Source of the DNA: JBDIAG01 sp963835085
Lineage (GTDB): Bacteria > Actinomycetota > Actinomycetes > Actinomycetales > CAWJMD01
NCBI GenBank assembly: GCA_963835085.1
Contig: CAWIED010000001.1
Location: 3,038,001 to 3,102,000 of the forward strand
Reading direction: 5' to 3'
DNA length: 64,000 bases
Part shown: one piece after another, positions 8,302 to 16,576 of the stretch
How the letters are laid out: every line of letters begins with the position of its first letter
Position numbering within the stretch: the stretch's first letter is position 1
The notes under the pieces: generated by a model
The model's input: only the letters and a program-made list of their open reading frames with translations
Told to the model about the DNA's origin: nothing
Databases searched by the model: none
Program-made: the position numbers and the translations under genes

Positions 8302-8350
8302 TCCGACAGGCTGTCGACAGCTTCAGCCGGAGACGAGTCCGCGATGGCAG

Positions 8351-8395
8351 GTTGTGCACAACCGGCTTCTTCTTGGCCCCTGTGGACACCAGGTT
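8351..8395 (-). promoter_or_regulatory. Two-part regulatory element upstream of ssd-tadABC (copy 2)
   Basis: Plus strand GTTGTGCACAAC (8351-8362, the core of a 14-bp perfect palindrome GGTTGTGCACAACC) and CCTGTGGACACCAGGTT (8379-8395). The 28-base phase between the two boxes is identical to that at 4139-4183. It ends about 50 bases before the ssd start codon. Confidence 0.7.
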
Positions 8396-8795
8396 CACGC
8401 CCAGACCAGCCCCAAGGCGCGGCTCCGCAGGTTGCAGCGCATGGACACATTGTCGCTATAGCCGTTATGACAAAAAAGGAGGCGGTCCGCCATTGGAGGT
8501 GATGCCGTGACTCTCCGCAATCGAGTCGGCTATGCTCCAGACCCGATCGGTCTCCGTTGACAGCCAGCCGCACATCTCGGCGACGGCAGCCCTATCGATC
8601 GTGGCCCCCGACGAGCGGTATCTGCCCACGTGACGGAAGGCCGCAGCCTCTGGGGGCGAACTGACGCTTGTCCTCCGAGAAGTCAGAAGACAACTCTTTC
8701 ATTTAGACCAAACTAGGCATACCACTGACGGCGGCAATTGCTGGCAGCAAAATCGCCCAAGAGCCGACAGCTCGATGATTTGACAAGTGACAAGA

Positions 8796-8834
8796 TAAAA
8801 AGGACGACCCCCGCCGGGGGAGACGGGGGTCGTC
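8796..8834 (-). terminator. Rho-independent terminator forming the 3' hairpin of the 6C RNA
   Basis: An 11-bp perfect GC-rich stem (8803-8813 with 8824-8834), followed on the minus strand by CCTTTTTATC. Confidence 0.85.
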
Positions 8835-8899
8835 GCGCCTTCCGGCTCGGGGGGGAGGAGCCGGCGGGGCGCAGGCCACGCCTTAAGAGGCGGACAAGT
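8796..8899 (-). ncRNA. 6C small RNA (B11-like), beside ssd
   Basis: Read on the minus strand, two hairpins with C-rich loops follow one another. The first has stem CCGGCTC/GAGCCGG with loop CTCCCCCCC (plus 8842-8864). The second is an 11-bp perfect stem GACGACCCCCG/CGGGGGTCGTC with loop TCTCCCCCGG (plus 8803-8834), followed by CCTTTTT. Paired hairpins with C6-like loops define the actinobacterial 6C RNA. As I recall, the mycobacterial homologue B11 also lies beside Rv3660c (ssd), which supports the call. The 5' end near 8899 is inferred from the promoter. Confidence 0.82.
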
Positions 8900-8902
8900 A
8901 GA

Positions 8903-8931
8903 AGAATGGTCCTTCGCGCCCAAGATTGCAA
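8903..8931 (-). promoter_or_regulatory. Vegetative-type promoter of the 6C RNA
   Basis: On the minus strand TTGCAA (8931-8926) and CATTCT (8908-8903) are 17 bases apart, giving a start near 8899 and an RNA of about 100 nt. Confidence 0.55.
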
Positions 8932-9523
8932 CCCAGACGCGCAAATATATGCGTGTCTGTCCCCGGACACGCCAAGTCACCAACCCATCACCCGTCTGCC
9001 CGTTCTCTAAAAACGGTCGCAGCGCTAGAATCAGTGCCGCGAGCACACCGGTGCACTGCCGGACGTGGCGCAGGTCAGGCGAGGTGAACGCCACGCAGAT
9101 CTGTTCCGCAGTCCAGACCTCGCCGGAGTGTCGCACCGACAAGTCAGTACCCACGCGCGACCGGTCTCCGTGAGGACGCGATGGTCGTGGGCTAGTGCCC
9201 ACGCCACGTCAGGACGAGCACGCCTGCTAGCTGACTTGGAGGGACGTACGGCGGCGACCCCCCGGGCCGTCGCCGTCGCCCTGTGTGTGCGATCTGCCGC
9301 GTTGTGTGTGGCCATGTCATGATCGGCTGGGTTGCGCGAGTGGCCGTGTCGCGCCGTTGTGCGAGTGGCCGTGTCGTGCCGATCGGCTGGGTTGCGCGAG
9401 TGGCCGTGTCGTGCCGATCGGCGGGGTTATGCGATCGGCTGGTTGCACGGCCAGCGCGGTGGCTGATCGCCCGCGTTACCTCGCCCGGCTAGGTGGTCGA
9501 CTGTGGTTGAGCATCCCGGCGTC
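8932..9523. other. Intergenic region with no supported gene
   Basis: Between the 6C promoter and the Fic-fold gene I find no reading frame with family resemblance. An open frame at 8699-9202 on the minus strand overlaps the 6C RNA and looks fortuitous. The only structure is the direct repeat at 9321-9410. Confidence 0.6.
9321..9410. repeat. 30-bp exact direct repeat with a 60-bp period
   Basis: GATCGGCTGGGTTGCGCGAG followed by TGGCCGTGTC occurs identically at 9321-9350 and 9381-9410. Its second half (GCGAGTGGCCGTGTC) also recurs at 9361-9375, and GATCGGC recurs to about 9440. Non-coding. Confidence 0.9.
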
Positions 9524-10318
9524 TCAACTGCGCAGCGGCTTGCCCGCCAACACCGAGTCGGCAAGCTTGGTTCCACGCTCTGCACCCGCCACCACTGCCG
9601 AAGCCACGTACCTGAGCCAGTTGACGACTCCTGGGAGCCGACCGCTGGCGTAGCCGCCAAGCGCAGCCTGGTAGCCGGGCAGGTCGTCGAGGTAGGCAAG
9701 CTCAGGCACCACCGCACCCATCGGGTCGAGCCCGCGGCCCACCATGATCGCCCTCGCCAGAGCGCGGGCAACGATCGCGTTGGACGTCACGAACGGTTCG
9801 GCCGACGACAGCTCTGCCTGCACAATGGCCGCTACCACCAGGGCTGGCGCGGAGCTCGACGCGAGCAGGTCAACGACCAGGTTCAGCCTGGCAGCAGCCT
9901 CCGGATCCGCGCGCGGACGACCGAGCTCTCCAGCCGCCGCCAGGCCTTCCGCAGCGACCAGATGGAGCCGTGCCACGGCCTGACGAGGGGCGCTCGACAG
10001 CCTCCGTCCACCCGCGTGCGAGAGCAGTTCCGCCTCTGCGCCTGCCCGCACGGCACCGGTGACCACTCGCCCGACCGGGTCGTCCGGAAGCGACCTGGCC
10101 CCGACGCTGGCCGCCCGCACGACCTCGACCGGAAGCCTGGCGCCCTCCATCCGAGCGCTCGCCCAGGCTTGCCACACTGTCGACTCTGCGCGCACCTGAG
10201 CACTGCGACGGCGCATCGCCGGGTGCCAACGCAAGCGCTCGCAGGCCTCGCGCGCCTGGCCCACGGCTGCAGCCACCTCGGCCTGGTCGGCCAGTTGCGC
10301 GGCCGGGTCACTGCTCAT
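9524..10318 (-). CDS. Fic-fold protein with degenerate active site
   Basis: 264 residues. The N-terminal helices (RRRSAQVRAESTVWQAWASA, then RMEGARLPVEVVR) match Fic-family N-terminal regions that sit over the active site. The region aligning with HPFxDGNGRxxR reads AEPFVTSNAIVARALAR: the catalytic His is Ala, and both Gly and the first Arg are lost, while Phe, one Asn and the distal Arg remain. Related proteins near ssd in other actinobacteria are often labelled oxidoreductase. AMP-transfer activity is unlikely; a structural or binding role is more plausible. Start ATG 10318; the frame is open to 10492, but the extra part is not protein-like. Confidence 0.6.
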   Translation of the reverse strand: MSSDPAAQLADQAEVAAAVGQAREACERLRWHPAMRRRSAQVRAESTVWQAWASARMEGARLPVEVVRAASVGARSLPDDPVGRVVTGAVRAGAEAELLSHAGGRRLSSAPRQAVARLHLVAAEGLAAAGELGRPRADPEAAARLNLVVDLLASSSAPALVVAAIVQAELSSAEPFVTSNAIVARALARAIMVGRGLDPMGAVVPELAYLDDLPGYQAALGGYASGRLPGVVNWLRYVASAVVAGAERGTKLADSVLAGKPLRS

Positions 10319-10610
10319 CCGTTCACCGTAGTGACCCACCTGAGAGGCGGGCCCGGCGGCTGTCCGGCCCCAGGACTTCTGAGGCTGTCCTGCTCCGGAT
10401 CTCGAACTACGCCCGAGCTCCCAGGACAGTCTCCTAAGGCTTTTCTCCCGGCAGACTCCAAAGACACCGCTCAGAAGAAGCCCGTCGAACACTCCAGATC
10501 GGCCGCCTCCGGCCCTAAGGTCGCGACCGGAATGACCAACTGCGTTTCTGTCCCGGCGCGCCTAACGGGCTGACAGCGGGGCCGAAAACTTCCTCACGCA
10601 TACTGTCCCG
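10319..10610. other. Divergent intergenic region
   Basis: 292 bp between the Fic-fold gene and the EEP gene. It should contain both promoters; no palindrome or RNA structure stood out. Confidence 0.4.
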
Positions 10611-11576
10611 GTGACGCGCCGACCCCCCGCCCGGTTCGCCCGCACGATCGGACGGCTGTGCGTCACCGCCACAGTCGTGCTGGCCGCAGCCACCGCCACT
10701 CGCTGGATCGACAGCCCCGACACCATGATGGTGGCGATCTCATCGACCCGCTGGGTGCTGGGCCTGGTCGCCGTGCTGGTGCTCCTCCTCGCGCTGGCGT
10801 CTCGGCACAGGTGGGCGATCGGGCTGGCAGTCGCACTGGTGGCTGTTCACGCCTGGATCGCCATTCCTGCTTTCATCGGCACGCGTGCCCAGCCATCTGC
10901 CGCGACCGTCGGGATCCTCTCGTCGAACCTGGAATACGGCGGGGGCGACCTGAACGCCATCGCCAAAGCTGCGAAGACCCACCAGGTGAACGTCATCGTG
11001 CTGGTCGAGGCCAACGACCTCAGCGCCCGCCTGGCGCGCTCCGGTTTGCCGAACGCCTACCCCTACGCGCTGAACAACTACCAGGCCGGCGGCGAGACCG
11101 TGGTGTTGTCGCAGTGGCCCATGAAGTTGGTCAGCCTCGGCACGAACACCCTCTTCGGCGAGCCCCTCGTGAGAATCCAAACGCCGCATGGCCCACTCAC
11201 TGTGCGCGCCGTGCACAGCGCCTCTCCCCCGCACCCGCAATGGCATAGCGAGTTGACGTGGCTGGCCACCGCGCAGCGCACCATCGCCGGGCCCATCGTG
11301 ATGGCCGGTGACTTCAACGCCTCACAAGACCAGCCCGCCTTTCGCCGGGTGCTCTCCGTGGGCGGCTTCACTGATGCCCACCGGCAGATCGGTGCCGGTT
11401 GGGTGCGCACCTGGAACGCCCGGCACCTGCCTTTCGTCCAGATCGATCATGTTCTGTTCCGTGACGGCGCAGGAGCACAGCCGGGACATCGGCTTGCCAC
11501 GGTGGATGCCGGAACGGTGTTCGTCTCCAACACCGACCACCAGGCAGTGTGGGCCCGGATCCGGATGGACGGCTAG
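10611..11576 (+). CDS. Membrane-anchored endonuclease/exonuclease/phosphatase (EEP) family protein
   Basis: 321 residues: three N-terminal transmembrane helices (to about residue 90), then an extracytoplasmic EEP domain. Motifs are SSNLEYGG (metal-binding Asn), VLVEAND (Glu), VMAGDFNAS (Asp-Asn), QIDHVLF and SNTDHQAVW (terminal Asp-His). All catalytic positions of the family are present. Substrate cannot be deduced; related actinobacterial proteins are unassigned hydrolases or phosphodiesterases. Start is the GTG at 10611. Confidence 0.85.
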   Translation: MTRRPPARFARTIGRLCVTATVVLAAATATRWIDSPDTMMVAISSTRWVLGLVAVLVLLLALASRHRWAIGLAVALVAVHAWIAIPAFIGTRAQPSAATVGILSSNLEYGGGDLNAIAKAAKTHQVNVIVLVEANDLSARLARSGLPNAYPYALNNYQAGGETVVLSQWPMKLVSLGTNTLFGEPLVRIQTPHGPLTVRAVHSASPPHPQWHSELTWLATAQRTIAGPIVMAGDFNASQDQPAFRRVLSVGGFTDAHRQIGAGWVRTWNARHLPFVQIDHVLFRDGAGAQPGHRLATVDAGTVFVSNTDHQAVWARIRMDG

Positions 11577-11773
11577 CTGATCCTCCAAGGGGTCGGTGTC
11601 TGCGCGACGTCCTGATCCGGGGCTGCCAGGGCTCGGCCCGCACTAGGTCGAACTGTCACGTTGTTCGCCGGGATGTCACCAAGTTCCCGCCGGATAAGCG
11701 AAGAACGCGACAAGTGGGCGCGCGATCATTCCAAGGTGGCGACAGTCGGTCAGTCGCCGCTCCCGGCACTTGG

Positions 11774-11865
11774 ATGTCCGGAATCCGGCTCGCTTAGGCG
11801 CGGCGGCCTGGAGTCTTGTGCTCATCCGCCTTCACCGGCTGGCACTGGTGCCGGATTCCGGACAT
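11774..11865. repeat. Long-loop inverted repeat, 15-bp perfect arms
   Basis: ATGTCCGGAATCCGG (11774-11788) and its exact complement CCGGATTCCGGACAT (11851-11865), with a 62-bp loop and 92 bp overall. It lies in the 314-bp gap between the convergent EEP and nuoB genes. There is no T-tract, so it is not an ordinary terminator. Confidence 0.85.
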
Positions 11866-11890
11866 CGCCCGGCCCAAGGCCCTCACCCGG

Positions 11891-12466
11891 TCAGGGCAGT
11901 GGGCGCGGCGCCGCACCGGCAGTGGGACTGGACTGGGCGGGCCGATAACGTTCGCCGAGGTTCTCGGCGGCGATCTTGTTCTGCAGCGTGATGATGCCGT
12001 GCAGCAAGGCCTCGGGCCTGGGTGGGCAGCCGGGCACATACACGTCCACGGGAATGATCTGGTCTACGCCTTTGGTGACGCAGTAGGAGTCCCAATACGG
12101 ACCTCCGGAATTGGAGCAGGCGCCGAAGGAGATGACGTACTTGGGCTCGGGCATCTGGTCGTAGAGCCGGCGGATGGCCGGCGCCATCTTGTCCGTGACA
12201 GTGCCCGACACCACCATGAGGTCGGCCTGCCGTGGGCCCGGCGCAAACGGAATGACGCCGAGTCGGATGAAGTCGTGCTTGGACATCGAAGCGGCAATGA
12301 ATTCGATGGCGCAGCAAGCCAGGCCGAAGTTGAAGACCCACAGGCTGTAGCGCCGCCCCCAGTTGAGCACGAAACGCATGGGCGCGATGGCGGCCGGCTG
12401 CAGCGGGCCGATCCGCGGGTCGGGATCGGAGCGCAGGCGCGGGTCGGGCAACGGAGTCAGCGCCAC
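11891..12466 (-). CDS. nuoB: NADH-quinone oxidoreductase subunit B
   Basis: 191 residues carrying the N2 iron-sulfur cluster of complex I. All four cysteine ligands are visible: FGLACCAIE (two), FGACSNSGG and VPGCPPRPE. GTG at 12466 overlaps nuoA by ten bases; a later ATG in MRFVLNW would remove about 30 unconserved residues. The C-terminal tail is Ala/Pro-rich. Only nuoA and nuoB are present here; the next gene downstream is convergent and unrelated, so the remaining complex I subunits must be elsewhere or absent. Confidence 0.93.
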   Translation of the reverse strand: MALTPLPDPRLRSDPDPRIGPLQPAAIAPMRFVLNWGRRYSLWVFNFGLACCAIEFIAASMSKHDFIRLGVIPFAPGPRQADLMVVSGTVTDKMAPAIRRLYDQMPEPKYVISFGACSNSGGPYWDSYCVTKGVDQIIPVDVYVPGCPPRPEALLHGIITLQNKIAAENLGERYRPAQSSPTAGAAPRPLP

Positions 12467-12828
12467 CGCAGCACCCCCGCGCGCCACGCATACAGCAGGC
12501 CCACCACCAGGATCCCCAGAAACACTGCCATGGTCACCAGCGTCGGCAGCCCGAGCACAGCCATGACGGTGGCCCACGGAAAGAGGTAGATCGCGTCCAC
12601 GGCGAATACGACATACAGAAAGGCGTACAGGTAATAGCGAACGTTCGCCTGTTGCCACCCCGTCCCCACCGGGTCGACACCGGACTCGTAGGTCGTCCGC
12701 TTGGCCCTGGTCGGGTGCTTGGGCCGCAGCAGCGCGTTGGCGGACATGCCGGCCACCACGAGCAGAATGCCGGCACAGGTCACGGCCCCCACCACCGCAT
12801 ACCCAGGGACGATTCCCGCACCGACCAT
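12457..12828 (-). CDS. nuoA: NADH-quinone oxidoreductase subunit A
   Basis: 123 residues with three transmembrane helices. The conserved loop TTYESGVDPVGTGWQQANVR is followed by YYLYAFLYVVFAVDAIYLFP, the NuoA signature with the acidic residue in the second helix. Start ATG 12828. It is co-transcribed with nuoB (ten-base overlap). It is the first gene of the pair and is divergent from a short-chain dehydrogenase. Confidence 0.93.
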   Translation of the reverse strand: MVGAGIVPGYAVVGAVTCAGILLVVAGMSANALLRPKHPTRAKRTTYESGVDPVGTGWQQANVRYYLYAFLYVVFAVDAIYLFPWATVMAVLGLPTLVTMAVFLGILVVGLLYAWRAGVLRWR

Positions 12829-12923
12829 GCCCGAGAGACTAGCCCTCCGGCGTACGGGCGTGTGGCGCACGGCCTTCGGCCGGCCGGTGCTCGCGCCCGG
12901 TCACGTACTGGTGAGATAGGCAT

Positions 12924-13688
12924 ATGACGCCCGACGCCCGACCCAACACCCTGCGAGCAGTCGTCACCGGAGCAAGTTCTGGAATCGGAGCGGCAACGGT
13001 CCGCCACCTACGACGGCACGGCTGGGCGGTGCTTGCCGTTGCCCGGCGGGAGGATCGCCTGCGAGAGTTGGCCGCCGAGACGGGCTGCTCGTTCGTGACG
13101 GCCGATCTCACCCAGGACGACGATATGGCCCGCGTGCTGGCTGCGGTCGAGGACGGCGGCGGATGCCATGCTCTTGTGAACAACGCCGGCGGCGCCTTCG
13201 GCAGCGATCCGGTGGCCGGCGCCAAGATCAGCGACTGGTCGAGGATGTTCGAGATCAACGTCCTCGCCACGGTACGGGTCACCCAGGCACTCCTTCCGGC
13301 GCTACGCGCCAGCGGGCGGGGCGACATCGTGGTGGTGTCGTCCACCGCAGGTCACCTGGTGTACGAGGGTGGGGCCGGCTACTGCGCCGCCAAGCACGCC
13401 GAGACGGTCATCGCTGAGACACTGCGGCTCGAACTCAACGGTGAACCGGTTCGCGTCATCGAGATCGCCCCGGGCATGGTGCGCACCGATGAGTTCGCTC
13501 TCAACCGCCTGGGGGGCGACCAGGCCAAGGCCGACGCCGTCTACCGCGGTGTCAGCGAGCCGCTCACCGCCGACGACGTGGCCGATTGCATCACCTGGAC
13601 CCTGACCCGGCCCCACCACGTGAACATCGACCTGCTCGTGGTGAAGCCGCTGGCACAGGCCGCTCCCCACAAGGTGGCTCGCCGGTGA
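12924..13688 (+). CDS. Short-chain dehydrogenase/reductase
   Basis: 254 residues, classical SDR. Cofactor motif TGASSGIG, then LVNNAGG, catalytic Ser (VVSSTAG), and YCAAKH for the Tyr-x-x-x-Lys pair. The C-terminal region has IAPGMVRTDEF and LVVKPLAQ, as in the YdfG-like NADP-dependent group. The basic residue after the second strand (ARRED) suggests NADP. Substrate unknown. It starts 95 bp from nuoA and ends two bases before the convergent ABC-F stop. Confidence 0.87.
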   Translation: MTPDARPNTLRAVVTGASSGIGAATVRHLRRHGWAVLAVARREDRLRELAAETGCSFVTADLTQDDDMARVLAAVEDGGGCHALVNNAGGAFGSDPVAGAKISDWSRMFEINVLATVRVTQALLPALRASGRGDIVVVSSTAGHLVYEGGAGYCAAKHAETVIAETLRLELNGEPVRVIEIAPGMVRTDEFALNRLGGDQAKADAVYRGVSEPLTADDVADCITWTLTRPHHVNIDLLVVKPLAQAAPHKVARR

Positions 13689-13689
13689 C

Positions 13690-15522
13690 TCAGCCCGCCA
13701 GCTCGGCAGCCTCCAGCCACTCCTCCTCGGCTTGTCCGCGATCGGCCTCGACCTGACGCACCTCGGCGTCGAGCGCCCGTAGCGCCTCGTGATCGCTGGC
13801 CACGTCGACCATCTTGGCGTGCAGGTCGGCGACCTTGCGATCGAGCCGCTCGATCATGCGCTCCAGCCGGGCCATGTCTTTGCGGGCCGCCCGCGCGGCG
13901 GCGGCATCGGCGGCGGGCTTGGCCGAGGTAGCAGCAGCGCGGGCGGAGGCGTCCGGTGCAGGACGGCTCAGTGCTGCACGCAGGGCGAGGAACTCGTCGA
14001 CCCCACCGGGCAGGTCGCGCACGCTGCCGTCCCCGAGCAGCCCGACCTGGCGGTCGGTCATCCGCTCTAGCAGGTAACGATCGTGCGAGACCACGATCAG
14101 GGTGCCGCCGAAGCCGTCCATCACGTCTTCGACACCGGCCAGCGTGTCCGTGTCGAGGTCGTTGCTGGGCTCGTCGAGCAGAAGTACGTTCGGCTCATGG
14201 ACGAGCAATCGAACCAGCTGCAGCCTGCGACGCTCCCCGCCCGAGAGCTCTCGGACGCGGGCACCGACCCGGCCGCCCGTGAGGCCAAGCCGCTCAACCA
14301 CGTCACTGGCGCTGAGCTCTCGGCCGCCGACCTGAGCCGTACCCTTCTCGCGTTGAAGAGCCTCGACCACGCGTAGGTCGTCTACCTCCTCCAGCTCCGA
14401 CAAGCTTTGCGACAGGACGCCGAGATTGACTGTCTTGCCACGCTTCACGCGTCCCTGCTGAGGTTCGAGGCGGCCCGCAAGCAGGTTGAGCAGAGTGGTC
14501 TTGCCCGATCCATTGGCCCCCAGCACCCCGATCCGGTCGCCCGGGCCGAGCCGCCAGGTCACGTCGTCGAGCAGCACCCGGTCGCTGCCGCCCACTCCGG
14601 CGCCGGGCAACCGATAGCTGGCGCCCTCGATGTCGAAGACGTCTTTGCCCAGTCGGGTAGTAGCCGTGCGGATGAGTTCGACGGAGTCGCGGGGCGGCGG
14701 CTCGTCGGCGATCAGCGCGGCAGCGGCATCGAGCCTGAACTGCGGCTTCGACGTACGGGCGGGCGCACCGCGGCGCAACCAGGCCAGCTCCTTGCGCATC
14801 AGATTGTCGCGCCGGGCGGCCTTGGCCACAGCCACCCGTCCCCGTTCCGCTCGGGCGAGCACGTAGGCGGCGTATCCGCCCTCGTACGACTCGACGACCC
14901 CGTCGTGCACCTCCCAGGTCTGCAGGCAGACCGCGTCGAGGAACCACCGGTCGTGGGTCACCACAAGCAGCGCACCACGGCCTGCCGGCCACCGGGTGCG
15001 CAGGTGTTCGGCCAGCCATGCCACGCCGCCCACGTCGAGATGGTTGGTCGGTTCGTCGAGCACGAGCAGGTCATGCTCGCCCAGCAGCACCCGGGCCAGC
15101 TCCGCCCGCCGTCGTTGACCGCCCGACAGCAAGTTGAACGGTGCATCGATGCCGCCTGGAACGTCGGTGGCCACATCGCTGAGCAGCCCGTTGAGCACCC
15201 CGCGCACCCGGGCGTCGCCCGCCCACACGTGCTCACCTGCCGCCAGCAGCTCCGGCCCGAGCACCCGTTCCCGCACCGACCCGCTGCTCACCTCGTCGGC
15301 CTGTCCCAGATAGCCCACTCGCAGATCGCGGGCGTGAGTGACCCTGCCCGAGTCAGGTTCCTGACGCTTGGTCAGCAGCCGCAGCAACGTCGACTTGCCG
15401 TCGCCGTTGCGGCCGACCACGCCGATCCGCTGGCCGTCGTCCAGACCTAGGGAGACCTCATCGAGCAGGGTTCGAGCCGCGAGCGAGACAGTGATGTTCT
15501 CCGCGTTGAGCAGGTGGGCCAT
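13690..15522 (-). CDS. ABC-F family ATPase
   Basis: 610 residues with two ABC ATPase domains and no membrane part. Walker A motifs are GRNGDGKST (about 37) and GANGSGKTT. Signatures are LLSGGQRRRAELAR and LSGGERRRLQLVR, with Walker B LLVLDEPTNHLD. The linker and the C-terminal coiled coil (KDMARLERMIERLDRKVADL) fit the Uup/EttA group that acts on ribosomes. It follows ispE by 133 bp, the conserved actinobacterial order. Antibiotic protection is not implied by sequence alone. Confidence 0.9.
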   Translation of the reverse strand: MAHLLNAENITVSLAARTLLDEVSLGLDDGQRIGVVGRNGDGKSTLLRLLTKRQEPDSGRVTHARDLRVGYLGQADEVSSGSVRERVLGPELLAAGEHVWAGDARVRGVLNGLLSDVATDVPGGIDAPFNLLSGGQRRRAELARVLLGEHDLLVLDEPTNHLDVGGVAWLAEHLRTRWPAGRGALLVVTHDRWFLDAVCLQTWEVHDGVVESYEGGYAAYVLARAERGRVAVAKAARRDNLMRKELAWLRRGAPARTSKPQFRLDAAAALIADEPPPRDSVELIRTATTRLGKDVFDIEGASYRLPGAGVGGSDRVLLDDVTWRLGPGDRIGVLGANGSGKTTLLNLLAGRLEPQQGRVKRGKTVNLGVLSQSLSELEEVDDLRVVEALQREKGTAQVGGRELSASDVVERLGLTGGRVGARVRELSGGERRRLQLVRLLVHEPNVLLLDEPSNDLDTDTLAGVEDVMDGFGGTLIVVSHDRYLLERMTDRQVGLLGDGSVRDLPGGVDEFLALRAALSRPAPDASARAAATSAKPAADAAAARAARKDMARLERMIERLDRKVADLHAKMVDVASDHEALRALDAEVRQVEADRGQAEEEWLEAAELAG

Positions 15523-15655
15523 GGCCCCATCGTCTCAGGCCGCGCTGCCCTCCTCGCCACGATGAAGCTCACCCCGGGCAACCCGACCTGTTCCCCACGA
15601 TCCGCCGTCGACGCGAGGGCTGTCCAGGTTGAGCCTTACGGCCCGCAGCGCGCCT

Positions 15656-16576
15656 TCAGCCCCGCACTGACTCAACGAAACGGGCACCATGCACCGGCCC
15701 GGTGACCCGCACGACGTCGCGGCACACCTTGGCGGCCGACAGCGCTACCGACAGGTCGAGGGCCTGCTCGCTGCCCGACACGAGAAAGACGACGCTGGGC
15801 CCCGAGCCTGAGACGATGCCGCCCAGGGCCCCGTCTGCCAGGCCGACCTCCAACGTACGCGCCAGAGAGGGCATGAGGCTGATGGCCGCCGGCTGCAGGT
15901 CGTTGACCAGAGACCGGCCGAGCTCGACGGGATCGCCCCGGCGCAGCGCCTGCATCATCGCCTCCGGCACGACGAGCGGCGCCAGCTCGCGGCCAGCGCG
16001 CAACCGGTCACACTCGGCGTAGACGGCCGGCGTCGACAGCCCGCCCTCGGCCAGGGCCACAACCCAGTGGTACGTGCCACGGGCCAGGGCCGGCGTCAGC
16101 TGCTCGCCGCGGCCGGTGCCGATCGCGGTGCCGCCCACGAGTGAGAACGGCACATCGGAGCCCAGGCGAGCCGCAAGCTCGATCAGCTCGGTGCGGGACA
16201 GGCCTGCGTCCCAGAGCTGGTCGCAGGCCAAGAGGGCGCCGGCGGCGTCGGCCGAGCCGCCCGCCATGCCCCCCGCGACCGGGATCCGCTTGACGATCGT
16301 GAGGTGCACACCGTCATCCACGCGGGCTCGCCGGGCCAGCAACCGCGCGGCCTTGGTCGCCAGGTTCGCCCGCTCCCCCGGCACCTGACCCGACTGGACG
16401 CCGTGCGTCTCCACGTCGATGCGCGGATGCGGCATGGCGATGATCTCGTCGTACAACGACACTGCGTGATACACGGTCGCTACGTCGTGATAGCCGTCCG
16501 GGCGCGGCGCCGAGACCTTGAGCGCAAGGTTGATCTTCGCCGGAACGCGAACCCGTACCTCCTTCACGTTCAGCAC
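15656..16576 (-). CDS. ispE: 4-diphosphocytidyl-2-C-methyl-D-erythritol kinase
   Basis: 306 residues, GHMP kinase of the MEP isoprenoid pathway. It phosphorylates the 2-hydroxyl of CDP-methylerythritol. Motifs are VRVPAKINLALKVSAPRPDG (substrate site), PVAGGMAGGSADAAGALLA (ATP loop) and GIVSGSGPSVVFL (C-terminal GHMP motif). GTG 16576 overlaps the rsmA stop by seven bases; GTG 16567 is an alternative. Downstream in the metG-tatD-rsmA-ispE block. Confidence 0.93.
   Translation of the reverse strand: MLNVKEVRVRVPAKINLALKVSAPRPDGYHDVATVYHAVSLYDEIIAMPHPRIDVETHGVQSGQVPGERANLATKAARLLARRARVDDGVHLTIVKRIPVAGGMAGGSADAAGALLACDQLWDAGLSRTELIELAARLGSDVPFSLVGGTAIGTGRGEQLTPALARGTYHWVVALAEGGLSTPAVYAECDRLRAGRELAPLVVPEAMMQALRRGDPVELGRSLVNDLQPAAISLMPSLARTLEVGLADGALGGIVSGSGPSVVFLVSGSEQALDLSVALSAAKVCRDVVRVTGPVHGARFVESVRG

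Noticed and set aside
8699..9202. 167-codon open frame on the minus strand
   Set aside because: It overlaps the 6C RNA and its terminator, has no ribosome site and no protein-like pattern.
11774..11865. Integron-type attC site
   Set aside because: No integrase gene nearby and no core-site motifs on the arms; only the overall size is similar.
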